Assembly (NCBI GenBank): GCA_016215105.1
Contig: JACRLJ010000024.1
Location: 1 to 64,000, forward strand
Origin: Candidatus Hydrogenedentota bacterium
GTDB taxonomy: Bacteria; Hydrogenedentota; Hydrogenedentia; Hydrogenedentales; SLHB01
Direction of reading: 5' to 3'
DNA length: 64,000 nucleotides
Shown here: in pieces, positions 1-12,238 of the stretch
Layout: each line of letters begins with the position of its first letter
How positions within the stretch are numbered: position 1 is the stretch's first letter
Translations under genes and position numbers: made by a program
Notes under the pieces: generated by a model
Seen by the model: only the letters and a program-made list of their open reading frames with translations
What the model was told of the DNA's origin: nothing
Database searches by the model: none

Positions 1-834
1 ATATACGGCCGGATGCGAGTAGAACCAGAACATGTGCTGAAACAACACCGGGTCACCGCCCAGCGAGGGCTCGAAGATGCCGACGCTGAAGATGCGTTCG
101 AGCGCCATCAGCAGCAGCGTAACCGCGATGACTGGCGTACCCAGAATCTGGATTACGCTGGTGGCGTAGTGCGCCCACACAAAAAGCGGCAGGCGGAACC
201 AGGTAAGTCCCGGCGCACGCATCTTATGGACAGTCACGATGAAGTTGAGACCCGTTAGAATCGAGGAAAACCCTGCGATGAACGCGCCTAGCACCGTTAC
301 GAACACATGGGTGTTCGAGTACATGCTGCTGTAGGGCGTGTAGAACGTCCAGCCCGTGTCCACTCCGCCGGACGCCGTCGCGGCGAGGGCGCAGATGAAT
401 CCGATGACATACAGGTACCAACTGAGAAGGTTGATGCGAGGGAACGCCAAGTCGCGGGCGCCGACCATCATGGGCAGCATGAAATTACCAAGCACAGCGG
501 GCACGGACGGGATCAGGAAGAAGAAGATCATCACCACGCCGTGCAAGGTAAAGAGCTTGTTGTAGGTCTCGGCCTGGACGAGGTCACCCTGCGGCGTCAC
601 CAGCTCGAGACGCATCATGAGCGCGAAAATGCCCCCAATGACAAAGGCGGTGGTAATCGAGATCAAATAGAGTATCGCGATACGCTTGTGATCTCTTGTC
701 AGCAGCCACGAGGAAATGGTGTGGCCATTCGTAAGATAGTTCAGCGGCCTCTCCGCGGGCGTGGCGCTCTCGACTTCGGTGAAGTCGAGCGCCGCCGCGG
801 CATTGCCTGTCTTGCTGGATCTCGGATTCGTCAT
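1..834 (-). CDS. ctaD: Cytochrome c oxidase subunit I, N-terminal part (runs off left edge)
   Basis: Reverse-strand frame from ATG at 834 translates [18 protein letters not shown]...[22 protein letters not shown]...[49 protein letters not shown]...; not in the ORF track because it is open at the window edge. Confidence 0.93.
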   Translation of the reverse strand, partial: MTNPRSSKTGNAAAALDFTEVESATPAERPLNYLTNGHTISSWLLTRDHKRIAILYLISITTAFVIGGIFALMMRLELVTPQGDLVQAETYNKLFTLHGVVMIFFFLIPSVPAVLGNFMLPMMVGARDLAFPRINLLSWYLYVIGFICALAATASGGVDTGWTFYTPYSSMYSNTHVFVTVLGAFIAGFSSILTGLNFIVTVHKMRAPGLTWFRLPLFVWAHYATSVIQILGTPVIAVTLLLMALERIFSVGIFEPSLGGDPVLFQHMFWFYSHPAVY

Positions 835-848
835 GTAGCTTTGCCCTG

Positions 849-1799
849 TTACTTGCTGGGTTGCGTTGGTGCTGCTAGCGATTTGATGTAGGCGATAAGT
901 TCTCGAATTTCTTCTTCGCTGACCTGTCCCTCAAAGGTTGGCATCAGGAGCGGATATCCAAAGACCTGCTTGGCGTTCGGATAAAGGATGGACTCGCGGA
1001 GATAGTCATCGTCGGCCGTGACGGTCTGGCCATTCTGAAGCTTCACGGCGGCTCCGGCCATACCAGCCAGTTTCGGGCCACGCGGGGTGTCCCCCGACAA
1101 GTGGCACGACACGCAGCCGAGCTTTTGGAAGAGCTGCTCGCCGGCCATCGATGGCGTCAATCCGGTTGCCCCGCCGCGCAGCCAATTCTCATAGTCTTCG
1201 GGTTTCATGGCGACCACGCGTCCCACCATGCCGGAGTGTTCCGTGCCGCAGTATTGCGCGCAGAAAATGTGATACTCACCGGGCACAGTCGCTCGGAACC
1301 ATTGCTGCGTGTACTTACCCGGCACCACGTCGGCCTTGGTGCGGAACTCGGGGATGAAGAAGTCGTGGATTACGTCCTGGGAAGTCATGGTCAGTTTGAC
1401 GTTGCGGCCGACCGGCACGTGCAATTCGTTTATCTCACGTTGACCTTCCGGATGCTGAATCTTCCACATCCATTGCTTTCCGACGACGAATATCTCCATC
1501 GAATCCGCCGGCGGCTGCGTCACGTGGAAGTAGAACAAGGTAGCCCACACGAACATCGCCAGCGCCATGATCGTCGGGACGATGGTCCAGGTAAGCTCGA
1601 GGGCATTGTTGTCTGGCGAGGCGAGCGTGCGGTCGGCCTTGGAGCCTTTGCGATACTTGATTCCAAAGTACGCCAGCACCAGCAACACGGCGATGAAGAA
1701 GAACACACTCAGCCCCGTGAGCACGAAGTACATGAGGTCCATGTGCCACGCGTATGAGGAGGCCTGCTTCGGAAATAGTGGAAAGTTCCAGATGCTCAT
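849..1799 (-). CDS. ctaC: Cytochrome c oxidase subunit II with C-terminal cytochrome c domain
   Basis: CuA motif region ([15 protein letters not shown]) followed by CVSCH heme motif; adjacent to ctaD. Confidence 0.95.
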   Translation of the reverse strand: MSIWNFPLFPKQASSYAWHMDLMYFVLTGLSVFFFIAVLLVLAYFGIKYRKGSKADRTLASPDNNALELTWTIVPTIMALAMFVWATLFYFHVTQPPADSMEIFVVGKQWMWKIQHPEGQREINELHVPVGRNVKLTMTSQDVIHDFFIPEFRTKADVVPGKYTQQWFRATVPGEYHIFCAQYCGTEHSGMVGRVVAMKPEDYENWLRGGATGLTPSMAGEQLFQKLGCVSCHLSGDTPRGPKLAGMAGAAVKLQNGQTVTADDDYLRESILYPNAKQVFGYPLLMPTFEGQVSEEEIRELIAYIKSLAAPTQPSK

Positions 1800-1853
1800 G
1801 CGTCTTTAGGCTGCCTGTTGAATGCGGTTGACTGCGTATGTCAGTTTCACGAC

Positions 1854-2717
1854 TTATTGCCGTCCCAGTGGTACAACGCCCGCAAAGTCCATAGGCGGCC
1901 TCTGCCGGCGTGAACGTATAATCGTCATCAGGACTAGTGTGGCCAGAACCATGACCATGCCCGCGCCGATCAAGCGCAGAACACCCATAATGTAAACACC
2001 GTACTTGCCCGTCACGGGGTCGTAGTGGTAGCAAAGCAAGGACAACTTCTCTGCAACCGTTCCGATCTTGCCCTCGCCGGCTTCCAACAAGGCAAGCTTC
2101 AGGGTACCCGCGTAGTAGTCAATCCCCATGAGATAACGGGAGACCTTTCCCGACGGAGTGATCACCATTATTCCGCTGGCGTGGGCATACTGCTTGGTCG
2201 CCTCGTCGTATACGTAGTGGAACCCGACGCTGTCCGCCAGTGCGCTGATGGCGTCCTGTTTTCCGGTGAGGAAATGCCAGCCGTCGGCCCCACCGCCACG
2301 CTTGTAGTTGTCGAGATGTGTCTTCTTTTTCGCAGCGGCCAGTTCTGCGGTGTCATTGGGATTTATGCTGACGGTCAACACCGTGTACTCGTTGCCCATG
2401 CCGAACGACAGGGCATTAAACGCGTCCAGTGAACTGCGGAGGACCTCGGTGCAAAGCATCGGGCACTCGTAGTAAACAAGAGTTAGTACTACCGGCTTGG
2501 CGCCAAAGTAATCTCGCAAACGAACGGCCTTCCCATCCTCATCAGTGAATTCGAGGTCGAGCGGAATTTGATCGCCGAGTTTTTGATCGATCCGGATATC
2601 GCTATACGGGTTCGGCGCCTTCATTTGCGCTTGCGCGGCGCCGTGGCCTAAGCCTAAGGCAAGCGCCGCGAGGAGGGCCATCACGCCACGGCGGAAAACT
2701 GTGATGCGAGATATCAT
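1854..2717 (-). CDS. SCO1/SenC family copper chaperone
   Basis: YYECPMLCTEV CxxxC motif, signal peptide, position in oxidase operon. Confidence 0.88.
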   Translation of the reverse strand: MISRITVFRRGVMALLAALALGLGHGAAQAQMKAPNPYSDIRIDQKLGDQIPLDLEFTDEDGKAVRLRDYFGAKPVVLTLVYYECPMLCTEVLRSSLDAFNALSFGMGNEYTVLTVSINPNDTAELAAAKKKTHLDNYKRGGGADGWHFLTGKQDAISALADSVGFHYVYDEATKQYAHASGIMVITPSGKVSRYLMGIDYYAGTLKLALLEAGEGKIGTVAEKLSLLCYHYDPVTGKYGVYIMGVLRLIGAGMVMVLATLVLMTIIRSRRQRPPMDFAGVVPLGRQ

Positions 2718-3226
2718 TCGGCGGCCTTTGCCGGCTGGACCGGCGTCAGCGATTGGACGGCCGTTGGGTTCGATTGAGACGCGGGAAGCGGCCAGTACGG
2801 CAGCATCTTGGTATTGGCCGCCTTTTCAGCGACGATATCCATAGCACGGCCAATGGGTAACCGGACGACCCCCTGGTTATTCTCCTTGCGTTCTACCCAG
2901 CCTGCGCTGTTCAAGATTCTGTCTTCGTTATCCTTCATGGATTGAAGGTCACTCTGTTCGTTCTGCTGCAGCAGCGGGGCGGCCGGAATGTGGCGCCCTT
3001 CCTGAACCATAAGCGGGTTGGCTTCGCCAAGCGCCGCATCAGTCTTGGCTTTCTGCGCCTTGAGGTAGCCCAGCATCCATACCATGAGCACCATCGTAAC
3101 GACGATGAGCGCCCAAATGACGCTGATGTTCCAGACCAGCGCGGGGATATGCACGTCACGCGGGTCGTAGCCCAGTTCGACGATTTCAGGAGTGGCGTTG
3201 TCTGAGCCGTGTGTTCCGTTATGCAT
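2714..3226 (-). CDS. Small membrane protein of the ACIII/oxidase operon, unknown function
   Basis: One TM segment, overlaps neighbours by a few bp, same strand within operon. Confidence 0.7.
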   Translation of the reverse strand: MHNGTHGSDNATPEIVELGYDPRDVHIPALVWNISVIWALIVVTMVLMVWMLGYLKAQKAKTDAALGEANPLMVQEGRHIPAAPLLQQNEQSDLQSMKDNEDRILNSAGWVERKENNQGVVRLPIGRAMDIVAEKAANTKMLPYWPLPASQSNPTAVQSLTPVQPAKAAE

Positions 3227-4460
3227 GGTCTAGCGCCTCGGTTTCGTGGTGATGGTCGTGCGCGAACGCCTCGTCCCGCCGCGGGTCGAAGGCCGTTACC
3301 AGCGGGCGCTGCGTGAGTTGCTTCACAAAGTAGGTCAACCAAATTCCGCCGATTCCAGCCAACACCGCCAAGGTGATCGGGACCTCGACCGCGCTGCCAA
3401 AGATGTGATCGTGGTTGTCGCGAAAGGCGGGTCCGAGCACCCACAAAAGATCGATAATCCGTACCGCAAGGATATAGAACGCAATGGTCCGCAATGTCGC
3501 CGGCACACGCTTCACGCCGCGCATCAACAGGATGAAGAACGGCACGAAGAAATGGAAAACGATTAAGATCGTAAAGACGCCCTTGAGTTCCGGACCCGTG
3601 CGGTGCATGTAGTACTTTATTTCTTCGGGCAGGTTTCCGGACCACGTGATTAGGAATTGCGCAAAGGACATATAGGCCCACAAAATGGTGAAGGCCAGCA
3701 TCAGCTTGCCGAGATCATGGTAGCGGTCCGGTTTCGCGTAGCTTGACAGCGGAGGCTTCTCGGCGAGCAGCGAGAGAATAATCACCGTGAAACACATCGA
3801 CGACAGGCCCTGCCCAACGCAGAACAAGAACCCATAGATTGTGGAAAACCACTCCGGTTCCAGAGACATGCCCCAGTCGGTCATGGCGAACGTCATCGTA
3901 AACACATAAAGCACGATGCCGGGCGCAGCCACCCAGCGGTACTTCAGGCTGATCCGGGGATCTCGCGTCGTGTCCATATCCTTGGACCACCTATTCAGGA
4001 AATACGTCAGAGTCAGCCAAATCCCGAAGTAGATAAACGCGCGAATAGTGAAGAACGCCGGATTCAAGTACATCAGCTTGTGCGATACGTGGTAATTGAT
4101 ACCATGCCACGCCAAGCTTTCCACACCGCCCCACCATGGGTATAGCTGCGGACTGCCAATGAGGAGGTACGGCAGGAACAATAGGGCCAATAGCGGGAGG
4201 GTCCGGCTGCTCGCTTCAAGAATTCGCTGTGTGACGAATCCCCAGCGGCCTTCCACCATGTGGTGTACCATCAGCCACGCCAATGAGCCGAGCGCCAGCC
4301 CAAACCAGAAGAGGAACGCAACCAGGTACGATTGAAAGAACAGTCTGGCGCCGCCCGACGCGAGGGCCATCACCAGGCCGAGCAGCAGCGATGCGACGCC
4401 CACCTTCCAACCATTTCGGCCGAGTTGCTTCAATCTCGGGTGAATATCGATTTCACTCAT
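3219..4460 (-). CDS. actF: Alternative complex III membrane subunit ActF
   Basis: Multi-TM protein in act order; start chosen at MSEIDIHPRLK, overlapping the actE stop. Confidence 0.85.
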   Translation of the reverse strand: MSEIDIHPRLKQLGRNGWKVGVASLLLGLVMALASGGARLFFQSYLVAFLFWFGLALGSLAWLMVHHMVEGRWGFVTQRILEASSRTLPLLALLFLPYLLIGSPQLYPWWGGVESLAWHGINYHVSHKLMYLNPAFFTIRAFIYFGIWLTLTYFLNRWSKDMDTTRDPRISLKYRWVAAPGIVLYVFTMTFAMTDWGMSLEPEWFSTIYGFLFCVGQGLSSMCFTVIILSLLAEKPPLSSYAKPDRYHDLGKLMLAFTILWAYMSFAQFLITWSGNLPEEIKYYMHRTGPELKGVFTILIVFHFFVPFFILLMRGVKRVPATLRTIAFYILAVRIIDLLWVLGPAFRDNHDHIFGSAVEVPITLAVLAGIGGIWLTYFVKQLTQRPLVTAFDPRRDEAFAHDHHHETEALDHA

Positions 4461-5130
4461 GGTGTGCGCTGCCTTCGGTGGTCTTGGCTTCTGATTTGTC
4501 GAGGAGCGCCAAACCCTGCACCGGCTGATCAAGGAGCGCAAGGTCTTGCGGAGCCATATCGGTCTCTGGCGCGAACTGACTGTACTGCAGGGTGCGAATA
4601 TACGCGGCAATCGCCCAGCGGTCCTTCACCGGAACGCGCGAGGCGTAGCTGTACATGGTTCCGAATCCATTGGTCATTACATCAAAGAAATAGCCCACCG
4701 GTACCGCGCGCAGGCGGTCGGTGTGATACGAAGGCGGGCGCTTGAATCCGCGCTGCACGATCATGCCGTTCCCATCGCCGAGACGGCCGTGGCAGGGTGT
4801 GCAGTAGATCTCGAAGCGCTGTTGTCCGCGCAGGATTAGTTCGCGCGTCACGGGTAGCTCCTCAGGAAACGAATTCGCCAGTTGGCCGTCCACTTTGCCA
4901 GTGTAAAGCAGCGTATCGCGCGCCCCGTATCCGGCAGGTACGACACCTGGCACTTGGGGCCTGGAAGCCAATCCGTCAGCAAAAAACGTGCTCTTCGCGA
5001 GCGGCTTGTACTTTGCCTGATTCCACATGTCCTGATGACAGCCGGACGTCAAGACGAGGACTAACGCCAGGGTGAAAAACGCCGCTACGCGATTCACGGC
5101 TCGGGCAATGCTGTGCTGCTGCGTTGTCAT
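4453..5130 (-). CDS. actE: Alternative complex III monoheme cytochrome c subunit ActE
   Basis: Lipoprotein-like signal (LTSGC), CTPCH heme motif, operon position. Confidence 0.87.
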   Translation of the reverse strand: MTTQQHSIARAVNRVAAFFTLALVLVLTSGCHQDMWNQAKYKPLAKSTFFADGLASRPQVPGVVPAGYGARDTLLYTGKVDGQLANSFPEELPVTRELILRGQQRFEIYCTPCHGRLGDGNGMIVQRGFKRPPSYHTDRLRAVPVGYFFDVMTNGFGTMYSYASRVPVKDRWAIAAYIRTLQYSQFAPETDMAPQDLALLDQPVQGLALLDKSEAKTTEGSAHHE

Positions 5131-5655
5131 TGCGCCACCGCCTCGACGTGCGTCGCGCCCAGTCCGCTCAATAGGGCGCATGTCGTTTCCATGTCAAACT
5201 TGGGATCGCTTGTTTCAACGGAGAGGAAGAACCCGTCGCTGGTGGCATGTTTTGCGAACCGCTCCGAGTTGAACACGGGATGATACGGTTTCGGAAGGCC
5301 GTTCAGAAGTATCATTCCGAACACCGCCGCGAAGCTGGCAAAAAGCACTGTGAGCTCGAACGTGATCGGGATGAACGCCGGCCAGCTAAAGAAGGGGCGG
5401 CCGCCAATATTGTACGGATAGTAGACGGCCGAAGCCCAGTACTGAAATCCAAATGCGGTGCAGGCCCCCGTGAGGCCGCCGCAAAGAATGATTAGAGGAA
5501 GTCGGGTCTTCTTGAACCCAATCGCTTCCGCGAGACCGTCCACGGGAAAAGGCGCAAACGCATCGATCTGCTTGTAGCCCTCGTCATAGACTTTTTGCGC
5601 GGCCACGAGGAGGTCTTCCGGGGACGTAAATTCCGCCACGATACCGAGCTGCCCC
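5127..5655 (-). pseudogene. actD: ActD (DUF3341) lacking its own N-terminus; fused out of frame to actC
   Basis: Conserved [44 protein letters not shown]..., but upstream in-frame sequence is an antiframe of actC. Confidence 0.8.
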
Positions 5656-6877
5656 ACGACGAGGGAAGGAAATCCGCGTGCAAACTGGTGACCACGATCA
5701 CGTAGCGTTCGAGCCACATCCCAATGTTCACAATGATTGAGATGATGAAGAGCACGATCGGGTTGTTGCGTACCCAGTGAATCCACAGGAATTGCGGAGT
5801 AACGATATTGCACAGGACAAGAGCCCAGTACGCTGGCCAGTAGGGACCGGTCATGCGGTTGTAGATCATGAACTTCTCATAGGGATTGGCGCTGTACCAC
5901 GCGTAAAAGGCCTCCATGATGTACCCGTATCCGACTATCAGGCCCGTGGCAAGCATGACTTTGGCCATCACATCAAGGTGGCGCTGGGTGATAAAATCCT
6001 CCAACGCATAAATCTTGCGAACCGGAATCGTAAGCGTGAGCACCATCGCGAAACCGGAATAGATCGCGCCCGCGACGAAATAGGGGGGAAATATCGTCGT
6101 GTGCCAGCCCGGAATGATGCCGACCGAGAAGTCCAAGCTTACGATACTGTGTACGGATACGACGAGCGGCGTCGCGAGGCCGGCGAGAATGAGCGAGGCC
6201 GTCTCGTAGCGGAACCAGTGCCGGGCGGAGCCGCGCCACCCGAGCGCGAAGAAACCGTAGGCCCATTGGCCGACTTTGTTGCGGGCCTTGTCGCGCAGCG
6301 TGGCAAAGTCCGGAATCAAGCCCACATACCAGAACAACAGCGACACCGTCGCATAGGTGCTCACCGCGAACACGTCCCACAACAGCGGGCTTCGGAAATT
6401 CGGCCACATGGTCAAGGTACCGGGGTACGGCAAGATGAAGTAGAACACCCAGGGCCGCCCAAGGTGCAGGATCGGGAACATGCCCGCGCACATGACCGCA
6501 AAAATGGTCATCGCTTCGGCGAAACGGTTAATCGACGTGCGCCACTGTTGATTGAGCAAGAGCAGGATCGCGGAAATCAACGTTCCGGCGTGGCCGATAC
6601 CGATCCACCAGACAAAGTTGATGATGGCCCAGCCCCAACCGACCGGAATGTTGACGCCCCAGATACCGATGCCTTTGTAGAACAGATAGATGACCGCCGT
6701 GTTCAGAATCATCACGCCGATAGCGCCGATGAGGATGCCGAACTTCCACGATTTCGGCTGGGGCTCCGTAACGACGATACCCGCGACCTTGTCGCTGATC
6801 GTCGTATAAGTGTGGCCCGGCGCAATTAACGGGATGCTCGGTTCGAGTGCTGCTACGTTGGTGTCATGCGGCGACAT
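5492..6877 (-). CDS. actC: NrfD-like ActC, C-terminus replaced by out-of-frame read of actD
   Basis: Typical ActC up to [22 protein letters not shown], then [15 protein letters not shown]... which is actD in the wrong frame. Confidence 0.85.
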   Translation of the reverse strand: MSPHDTNVAALEPSIPLIAPGHTYTTISDKVAGIVVTEPQPKSWKFGILIGAIGVMILNTAVIYLFYKGIGIWGVNIPVGWGWAIINFVWWIGIGHAGTLISAILLLLNQQWRTSINRFAEAMTIFAVMCAGMFPILHLGRPWVFYFILPYPGTLTMWPNFRSPLLWDVFAVSTYATVSLLFWYVGLIPDFATLRDKARNKVGQWAYGFFALGWRGSARHWFRYETASLILAGLATPLVVSVHSIVSLDFSVGIIPGWHTTIFPPYFVAGAIYSGFAMVLTLTIPVRKIYALEDFITQRHLDVMAKVMLATGLIVGYGYIMEAFYAWYSANPYEKFMIYNRMTGPYWPAYWALVLCNIVTPQFLWIHWVRNNPIVLFIISIIVNIGMWLERYVIVVTSLHADFLPSSWGSSVSWRNLRPRKTSSWPRKKSMTRATSRSMRLRLFPWTVSRKRLGSRRPDFL

Positions 6878-9800
6878 CAGGCTTTTCCGCTTTCAAGTTC
6901 CGGGTTGGGATTCGTCACTTTCGCCAAATACGTGGTGCGCGGACGGGTGTTCAATTCGCCCAACAGCGCGTAGTTTCTCGGATTCGTCTTCAGTTTGGAC
7001 ACCCGGCTTTCCGGATCGGCGAGATTGCCAAACACAATGGCCGACGCTGGGCATACCGCCTGACACGCCGTAACAATCTCCCCATCCCGGATGGGCCGGT
7101 CTTCTTTCTTGGCGTCAATCCGGGCCTTGTTGATGCGCTGCACGCAGTATGTGCATTTTTCCATCACGCCGCGCGTGCGCACAGTTACATTGGGGTTTTT
7201 TTGAAGCTTGGTGCTCTCCCCTTCGAACTCGTCCCATTCGAGGAAGTTGTAGCGGCGCACTTTGTAGGGGCAGTTGTTCGAGCAATACCGCGTGCCGATG
7301 CAGCGGTTGTAGACCATGTCGTTGAGGCCTTCTTTGCTGTGGTTTGTCGCCGCAACGGGACAGACCACTTCGCACGGCGCGTTTTCGCAATGCATGCAGG
7401 GCACCGGTTGATGTACCGTGCCTTCGGGATTCTCCGGATCGCCTTTATAGTAGCGGTCCACCCGTATCCAGTGCATGACCCGGCGGCGAATCACCTGCTC
7501 TTTACCGACCACCGCGATGTTGTTCTCCGCCTGACATGCGATTGTGCATGCGCTGCAACCGGTACAGACATTCAGGTCAATGGCCATGCCCCACGCGTTG
7601 CCATCGTAGTTGTTGTCCTTAAGCCCCTGCGGAAAGAGGGTTACGTCCTTTTCGGGAGTCTCCGCCATTTCCTGGGCGAAGTCGGGATGCTCCTTGAATT
7701 CCTCGAGCGTCGCTTCCCGGATGATGGGGCGAGTGGTCAGCCCGTCGTTCATGTTGGCAATCGTTTGTGTCGTCGCCAGCTTGTAAGTCGCGCCAGTCTT
7801 GGTAATTGCCAAGTCCGATCCGAACCACGGCGCATCGGACGTTTGCAGCGCATACGCGTTGAACCCCGTCCCTTTTCCAACCTTGCCCGTCCGGCTGCGG
7901 CCATATCCCAAATACAGCGTCACGACTCCTTCGGGCTGAACCGGCATCACCCACACCGCCGCCTTAACGATTCGGCCTTTATAGGCAAGCTCGACAACGT
8001 CGTTCGTCGCCGCGCCTAGTTTCTGCGCCGTCCTCGGACTAATCAGGGCCGCATTGTCCCACACCAGTTTCGTCAGTGGCTTCGGAAGCTCCTGAAGCCA
8101 GGCATTGTTCGCGTAGAATCCGTCGCCGATGGTTGGATCGAGACGGAATACCACGTCCAACCCCGTTCCCGCGGGAGAGGGCGGGTTTGCGACAGCGGGT
8201 TGTTTCGAGAAATCAGCGGTGAGCTTGACCAGTTTGTCCGGGAACTTCGATTCAGCCAGGAAACCGTCGCTCAGCGTGGTTTTCCAATAGTGCTCAAAGT
8301 CGGGCGCGGTGGACTGAGACTTCCAGTAGTCGCGCACCAAGTCGTACATGGCCGCATTCGGCTGCCCATTGATCGCGGCAACCATTTCCAGACTCGACTT
8401 TCCGAAGTACAGAGGCGCGATCAAGGGCTGCACCACACTGATGGTACCGTCAAAAGCGCGGAGGTCACCCCATTGCTCGAGGTAATGCGTTTCCGGAATG
8501 TGCCAGTGGCACAGCCGCGACGTCTCGTCGTCATACAGGCTGAGATGCGTCCGAAACGCGACTTTATCCATCGCGCTCTCGAGCTTGAGATCGGCGGGCG
8601 CCGTGTACACCGGGTTGCCGCCCAGGATGATCAGGGTATCCACGCGGCCGGCTTCCATGTCACCCGCAAGCTCTTTGATCGAAGCAAGTTGATCGACCGG
8701 ATTCGCTTCGACGGGCGCAGTGTACGTCACCGTCGTTCCCGTGTTGCCCAGCGCCTGATTGATTGCGTGCGCCAACGCGTGCACGACCGCAGGCTGGTTG
8801 TCTCCGGGAATCACAACACTCGACTTGGGGTCTTTCTTAAGGTCGCGAACGACCGCATCGACCCACTTCTCGTGCGCCGGTTCGAGCGTCCCTGCGGCCA
8901 AGGCAATTCCCATCTTGCCGGCGATGGCCCGCGCGAAATGCTCAATCTGTCCCGGACGGACGCCCAAGCGGTGGTCGGCCATCGCTCCGGTATTGTTCGG
9001 AGTGCTTTCGACCGCATAGAGCCGGCTCATTTCGGGATGATCCGCGTTCGCGAGGCGTTTGGACGAAAAATCGTGTGTATACCGTACGGCGCCCGGCCCC
9101 GAACTAAGGAAGTCCGCGTCGAGCGACACGATCACGTTCGCCCGATCCAGGTGATACTGTGTGTCCGTGGCCTCGCCATACGCCATGACCGCGCCGGTTT
9201 TCGCGGAGTCCCGCGAGGCCGGCTGGTACTGATGCCACTTCGCCTTCGGCAGCGCCGTGAGCAAGGCTTTGATTTGGTTCGCTAACGCCGGTGAGGTGAC
9301 CGTTTCGGTCAGTATGCTGAGTCCCGCGCCCTGCTTGAGACGAGCCGCATCTACCCGCCCGCTCAGGGCGCCGTAGAACGAATCCCAAATGCTCTCCCGT
9401 CCAGAGTTCAGGATCGTGCTGGAACGATCCGGATCGTACATTGTCAGGATGGACGCTTGCGCAAAAAGATCGGTCGCACCCAAGCTCGCAGGGTGTGTCG
9501 GGTGCCCCTCGACTTTGGTTGGACGTCCCATGAAACTGGTCACCAACGCCCCCATAGCGTATCCGGATGAACTGTACGCTGTCGCATACGGCAGCGCCGT
9601 CCCGGGAATCACGTCTTCGGGAGCCTTCACGTACGGGACGATCTTCTCGTCCGGCTGGCGCGAACACGCGGCCAGCCCGCCCAGGCTGAGCGAGGCGCCC
9701 ATCAGCTTGAGGAAATTGCGGCGGCTAACGTCTTCGGGCCATACCGACGCCTGCGCCGGAAACTCGCGGTGCAGAAACTCGGTGAACTCTTCGGTTTCGG

Positions 9801-9909
9801 CCAACTCATCCAGGCTGCGCCAATAGCGCGGGCTCTGTCCCGCGGCCAGTTTGGCCCGAATGGCCTCAAAATCGATTGGTTTCTGTTCGTCGAGGAACTC
9901 GATGCTCAT
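6877..9909 (-). CDS. actB: Alternative complex III subunit ActB (molybdopterin-like and Fe-S domains, Tat motif)
   Basis: [12 protein letters not shown] Tat motif; ferredoxin-type Cys clusters ([54 protein letters not shown]). Confidence 0.93.
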   Translation of the reverse strand: MSIEFLDEQKPIDFEAIRAKLAAGQSPRYWRSLDELAETEEFTEFLHREFPAQASVWPEDVSRRNFLKLMGASLSLGGLAACSRQPDEKIVPYVKAPEDVIPGTALPYATAYSSSGYAMGALVTSFMGRPTKVEGHPTHPASLGATDLFAQASILTMYDPDRSSTILNSGRESIWDSFYGALSGRVDAARLKQGAGLSILTETVTSPALANQIKALLTALPKAKWHQYQPASRDSAKTGAVMAYGEATDTQYHLDRANVIVSLDADFLSSGPGAVRYTHDFSSKRLANADHPEMSRLYAVESTPNNTGAMADHRLGVRPGQIEHFARAIAGKMGIALAAGTLEPAHEKWVDAVVRDLKKDPKSSVVIPGDNQPAVVHALAHAINQALGNTGTTVTYTAPVEANPVDQLASIKELAGDMEAGRVDTLIILGGNPVYTAPADLKLESAMDKVAFRTHLSLYDDETSRLCHWHIPETHYLEQWGDLRAFDGTISVVQPLIAPLYFGKSSLEMVAAINGQPNAAMYDLVRDYWKSQSTAPDFEHYWKTTLSDGFLAESKFPDKLVKLTADFSKQPAVANPPSPAGTGLDVVFRLDPTIGDGFYANNAWLQELPKPLTKLVWDNAALISPRTAQKLGAATNDVVELAYKGRIVKAAVWVMPVQPEGVVTLYLGYGRSRTGKVGKGTGFNAYALQTSDAPWFGSDLAITKTGATYKLATTQTIANMNDGLTTRPIIREATLEEFKEHPDFAQEMAETPEKDVTLFPQGLKDNNYDGNAWGMAIDLNVCTGCSACTIACQAENNIAVVGKEQVIRRRVMHWIRVDRYYKGDPENPEGTVHQPVPCMHCENAPCEVVCPVAATNHSKEGLNDMVYNRCIGTRYCSNNCPYKVRRYNFLEWDEFEGESTKLQKNPNVTVRTRGVMEKCTYCVQRINKARIDAKKEDRPIRDGEIVTACQAVCPASAIVFGNLADPESRVSKLKTNPRNYALLGELNTRPRTTYLAKVTNPNPELESGKA

Positions 9910-10562
9910 CGGTGGCACACGGAACAGTTCGTGAGCTGTTCCACCTTCACATGGTTGTTCTTCACCAGTTCAAGACCCTTGGCCGACTGGTCCGCGGGCG
10001 GTTGCCATTGCATGTTGAACACTTCGCTGGGCGGACGCAGGAACTGCTCGGGCGCGCGGTGGCACTGCAAACACCACCCCATGCGCAAAGTCTGCCCCTT
10101 GTGCGTGAGCGCCATCTCGTCCACTTGACCATGGCACGTCACGCAGCCCACGCCCTTATTCACGTGAATACTGTGGTTGAAATAGACGAAATCAGGAACG
10201 TCATTGACGCGCAACCATTCGAGCGGCTTCTGCGTCTTGAAGCTGGCGCGCACCGGTTCGAGCATCTTGGCGTTGGTCCAGATTTGGGAGTGGCAGGACA
10301 TGCAGGTCTCCGTGGGGGGGATTCCCGCGAAGGAGCTGGTTTCAACCGTGGTGTGGCAATAGCGGCAATCGATGCCTAGTCCTTTGACGTGATGCAAATG
10401 ACTGAACGGCACCACCTGTTGCTTGGCGACATCTTGTTGGGTAATGAACGGCGACAGCCACAGGCCCGTCGCCATCGTGCCTAGACCGCAAGCCCCCAGG
10501 ACGACAGCCGCAGCCAATACTTTGACCAGATCGTTGGCTTTCTTAGGGAAGATTTGGGCCAT
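9906..10562 (-). CDS. actA: Alternative complex III pentaheme cytochrome c ActA
   Basis: Five CxxCH motifs (CRYCH, CMSCH, CVTCH, CLQCH, CSVCH), N-terminal TM; start at MAQIFPKK. Confidence 0.93.
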   Translation of the reverse strand: MAQIFPKKANDLVKVLAAAVVLGACGLGTMATGLWLSPFITQQDVAKQQVVPFSHLHHVKGLGIDCRYCHTTVETSSFAGIPPTETCMSCHSQIWTNAKMLEPVRASFKTQKPLEWLRVNDVPDFVYFNHSIHVNKGVGCVTCHGQVDEMALTHKGQTLRMGWCLQCHRAPEQFLRPPSEVFNMQWQPPADQSAKGLELVKNNHVKVEQLTNCSVCHR

Positions 10563-11047
10563 CAGCGAACACCGTCCCCATGGCTCAGAGCCCGTTTTCC
10601 CCGCAATACCTCGGAGAAGCGCGGAACTGCTCCACAACGCGCGTCGTGGCGCTTTGGATACATGACACAACTGATCATGGCTCAACCTCTGGAATAATAG
10701 CTGCCGCGTCAACTGACCCCGCGAACGACTTGCCGCACGCGCCGCCGGATCAGGCTCACCATGCCAAGGACACGCTCACTCGCCGCGCTCCAAGTGCAAA
10801 GTAACGAACTTGACTTCGCTAATCGGCTTCGGGAACATCGCTCTATCCCGTGTCTATTTCCGTATTTACGGCGCAAATAGGCCTCCGAGAGAATTTGCGT
10901 GTTTATCCGCAAGACGCGCCCCATAGGGTCCCGTATAAAACCACAACACCACCCAGAGGTAAGTAACGATAATGACATGCGCAGGTGCCATTATCGCGCC
11001 GTAACCATTGCCTCGCGACCACGCAAAGCCGTATAGTTCCTCCCCGA

Positions 11048-12238
11048 ATGTCATCCACGCTAACAGGGCCGGAGCCGGAACTCCGGCGCGCCTCCTCTTC
11101 ACCGCCGCCCAACCCATCGCGCGCGGCCGACGCCGGTCATATCGGGGTCTTGGACGGTATACGCGGCCTGGCCATCTTGATGGTCATGTTCAACCACTAC
11201 GCGCTGAACACGCGGCTCAGCACCCCCATCGACAAGGCGTTTTACTATACCGCCAAATTGGGCTGGATGGGCGTGGACTTATTCTTCGTGCTTTCAGGAT
11301 TCCTGATCACAGGTATCCTGCTGAACGCGAAGCGGAAACCGCACTACTTCCGGAACTTCTATATGCGGCGGACGGTGCGTATCTTCCCGCTGTACTACGC
11401 GTTTCTGGCCGTGGTTTTCCTGATCATTCCGCGAATAACGGGCTATCGCTCCCCGGAACTCCAACACGTCGATCCATACCAGACCTTCTACTGGACGTAC
11501 CTGACGAATTGGTTCTTCGCGTACAAGAACGAGATACCGGCCTTCTCCCACCTGTGGTCGCTCGCGATCGAAGAGCAGTTCTATCTTCTGTGGCCCGCCG
11601 TGGTGCTGGTGTTGAGTGAGCGTTCACTAAAGCGCTGCGCATTGACCTGCATCGCGGCCGCGCTCGCCTTCCGCCTGGTCTGCGCGTGGCAGCACTCCGG
11701 CAGTATCATTCCGTATGTGCTGACACCCATGCGCATGGATACGTTGGCCGCGGGCGCCTACCTCGTATTGCGCGTCCGCGAACCGGACGGACTGGCCCGC
11801 ATCCAGCCCTTGGCGCGGTATGCGGCGCTGTCAAGCATCGGAGTCATGGCCGGAATTATGATCTACCAAAAAGGCTACGGTCATACGCCGCTCGTGACGA
11901 CCGCGGGCTTTTCATGCAACGCTATATTGGCGTGCTCTGTTATCGCCATGTCGCTTGCCCCGGCAGACCACCCTTTCCTGAATCGAGCGTTCTCCACCAG
12001 GACTCTCCAATTCTTCGGAAAATACAGCTACTGCCTGTACATGGTTCACATGCTGGTCGACGAAACCCTGGCAAAGCGCGTCAACGCAAACACGCTGGCG
12101 CCGGAAGTATGGGGGTCGGCGCTGCCCGGCCGTCTCGTGTTTGCCGGCATGTGCATCGGCGCCAGCGTCGCGATCGCGCTAGTAAGCTGGCACGCCTACG
12201 AGAAGCAGTGGCTCAAACTGAAGCGCTTCTTCCCCTAG
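11048..12238 (+). CDS. Acyltransferase 3 family membrane protein (OafA/YrhL-like)
   Basis: LDGIRGLAILMVMFNHY, FFVLSGFLITGILL, RRTVRIFPLYY motifs. Confidence 0.9.
   Translation: MSSTLTGPEPELRRASSSPPPNPSRAADAGHIGVLDGIRGLAILMVMFNHYALNTRLSTPIDKAFYYTAKLGWMGVDLFFVLSGFLITGILLNAKRKPHYFRNFYMRRTVRIFPLYYAFLAVVFLIIPRITGYRSPELQHVDPYQTFYWTYLTNWFFAYKNEIPAFSHLWSLAIEEQFYLLWPAVVLVLSERSLKRCALTCIAAALAFRLVCAWQHSGSIIPYVLTPMRMDTLAAGAYLVLRVREPDGLARIQPLARYAALSSIGVMAGIMIYQKGYGHTPLVTTAGFSCNAILACSVIAMSLAPADHPFLNRAFSTRTLQFFGKYSYCLYMVHMLVDETLAKRVNANTLAPEVWGSALPGRLVFAGMCIGASVAIALVSWHAYEKQWLKLKRFFP

Noticed and set aside
5777-9285. Long plus-strand ORFs (5777-6829, 6847-8019, 8200-9285) opposite actB/actC
   Set aside because: Antisense shadow ORFs caused by high GC; residue composition is Arg/His-rich and the opposite strand encodes recognised proteins
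10866-11117. Small hydrophobic minus-strand ORF between actA and the acyltransferase gene
   Set aside because: Overlaps the acyltransferase 5' end; no good start context and no homology I can recognise
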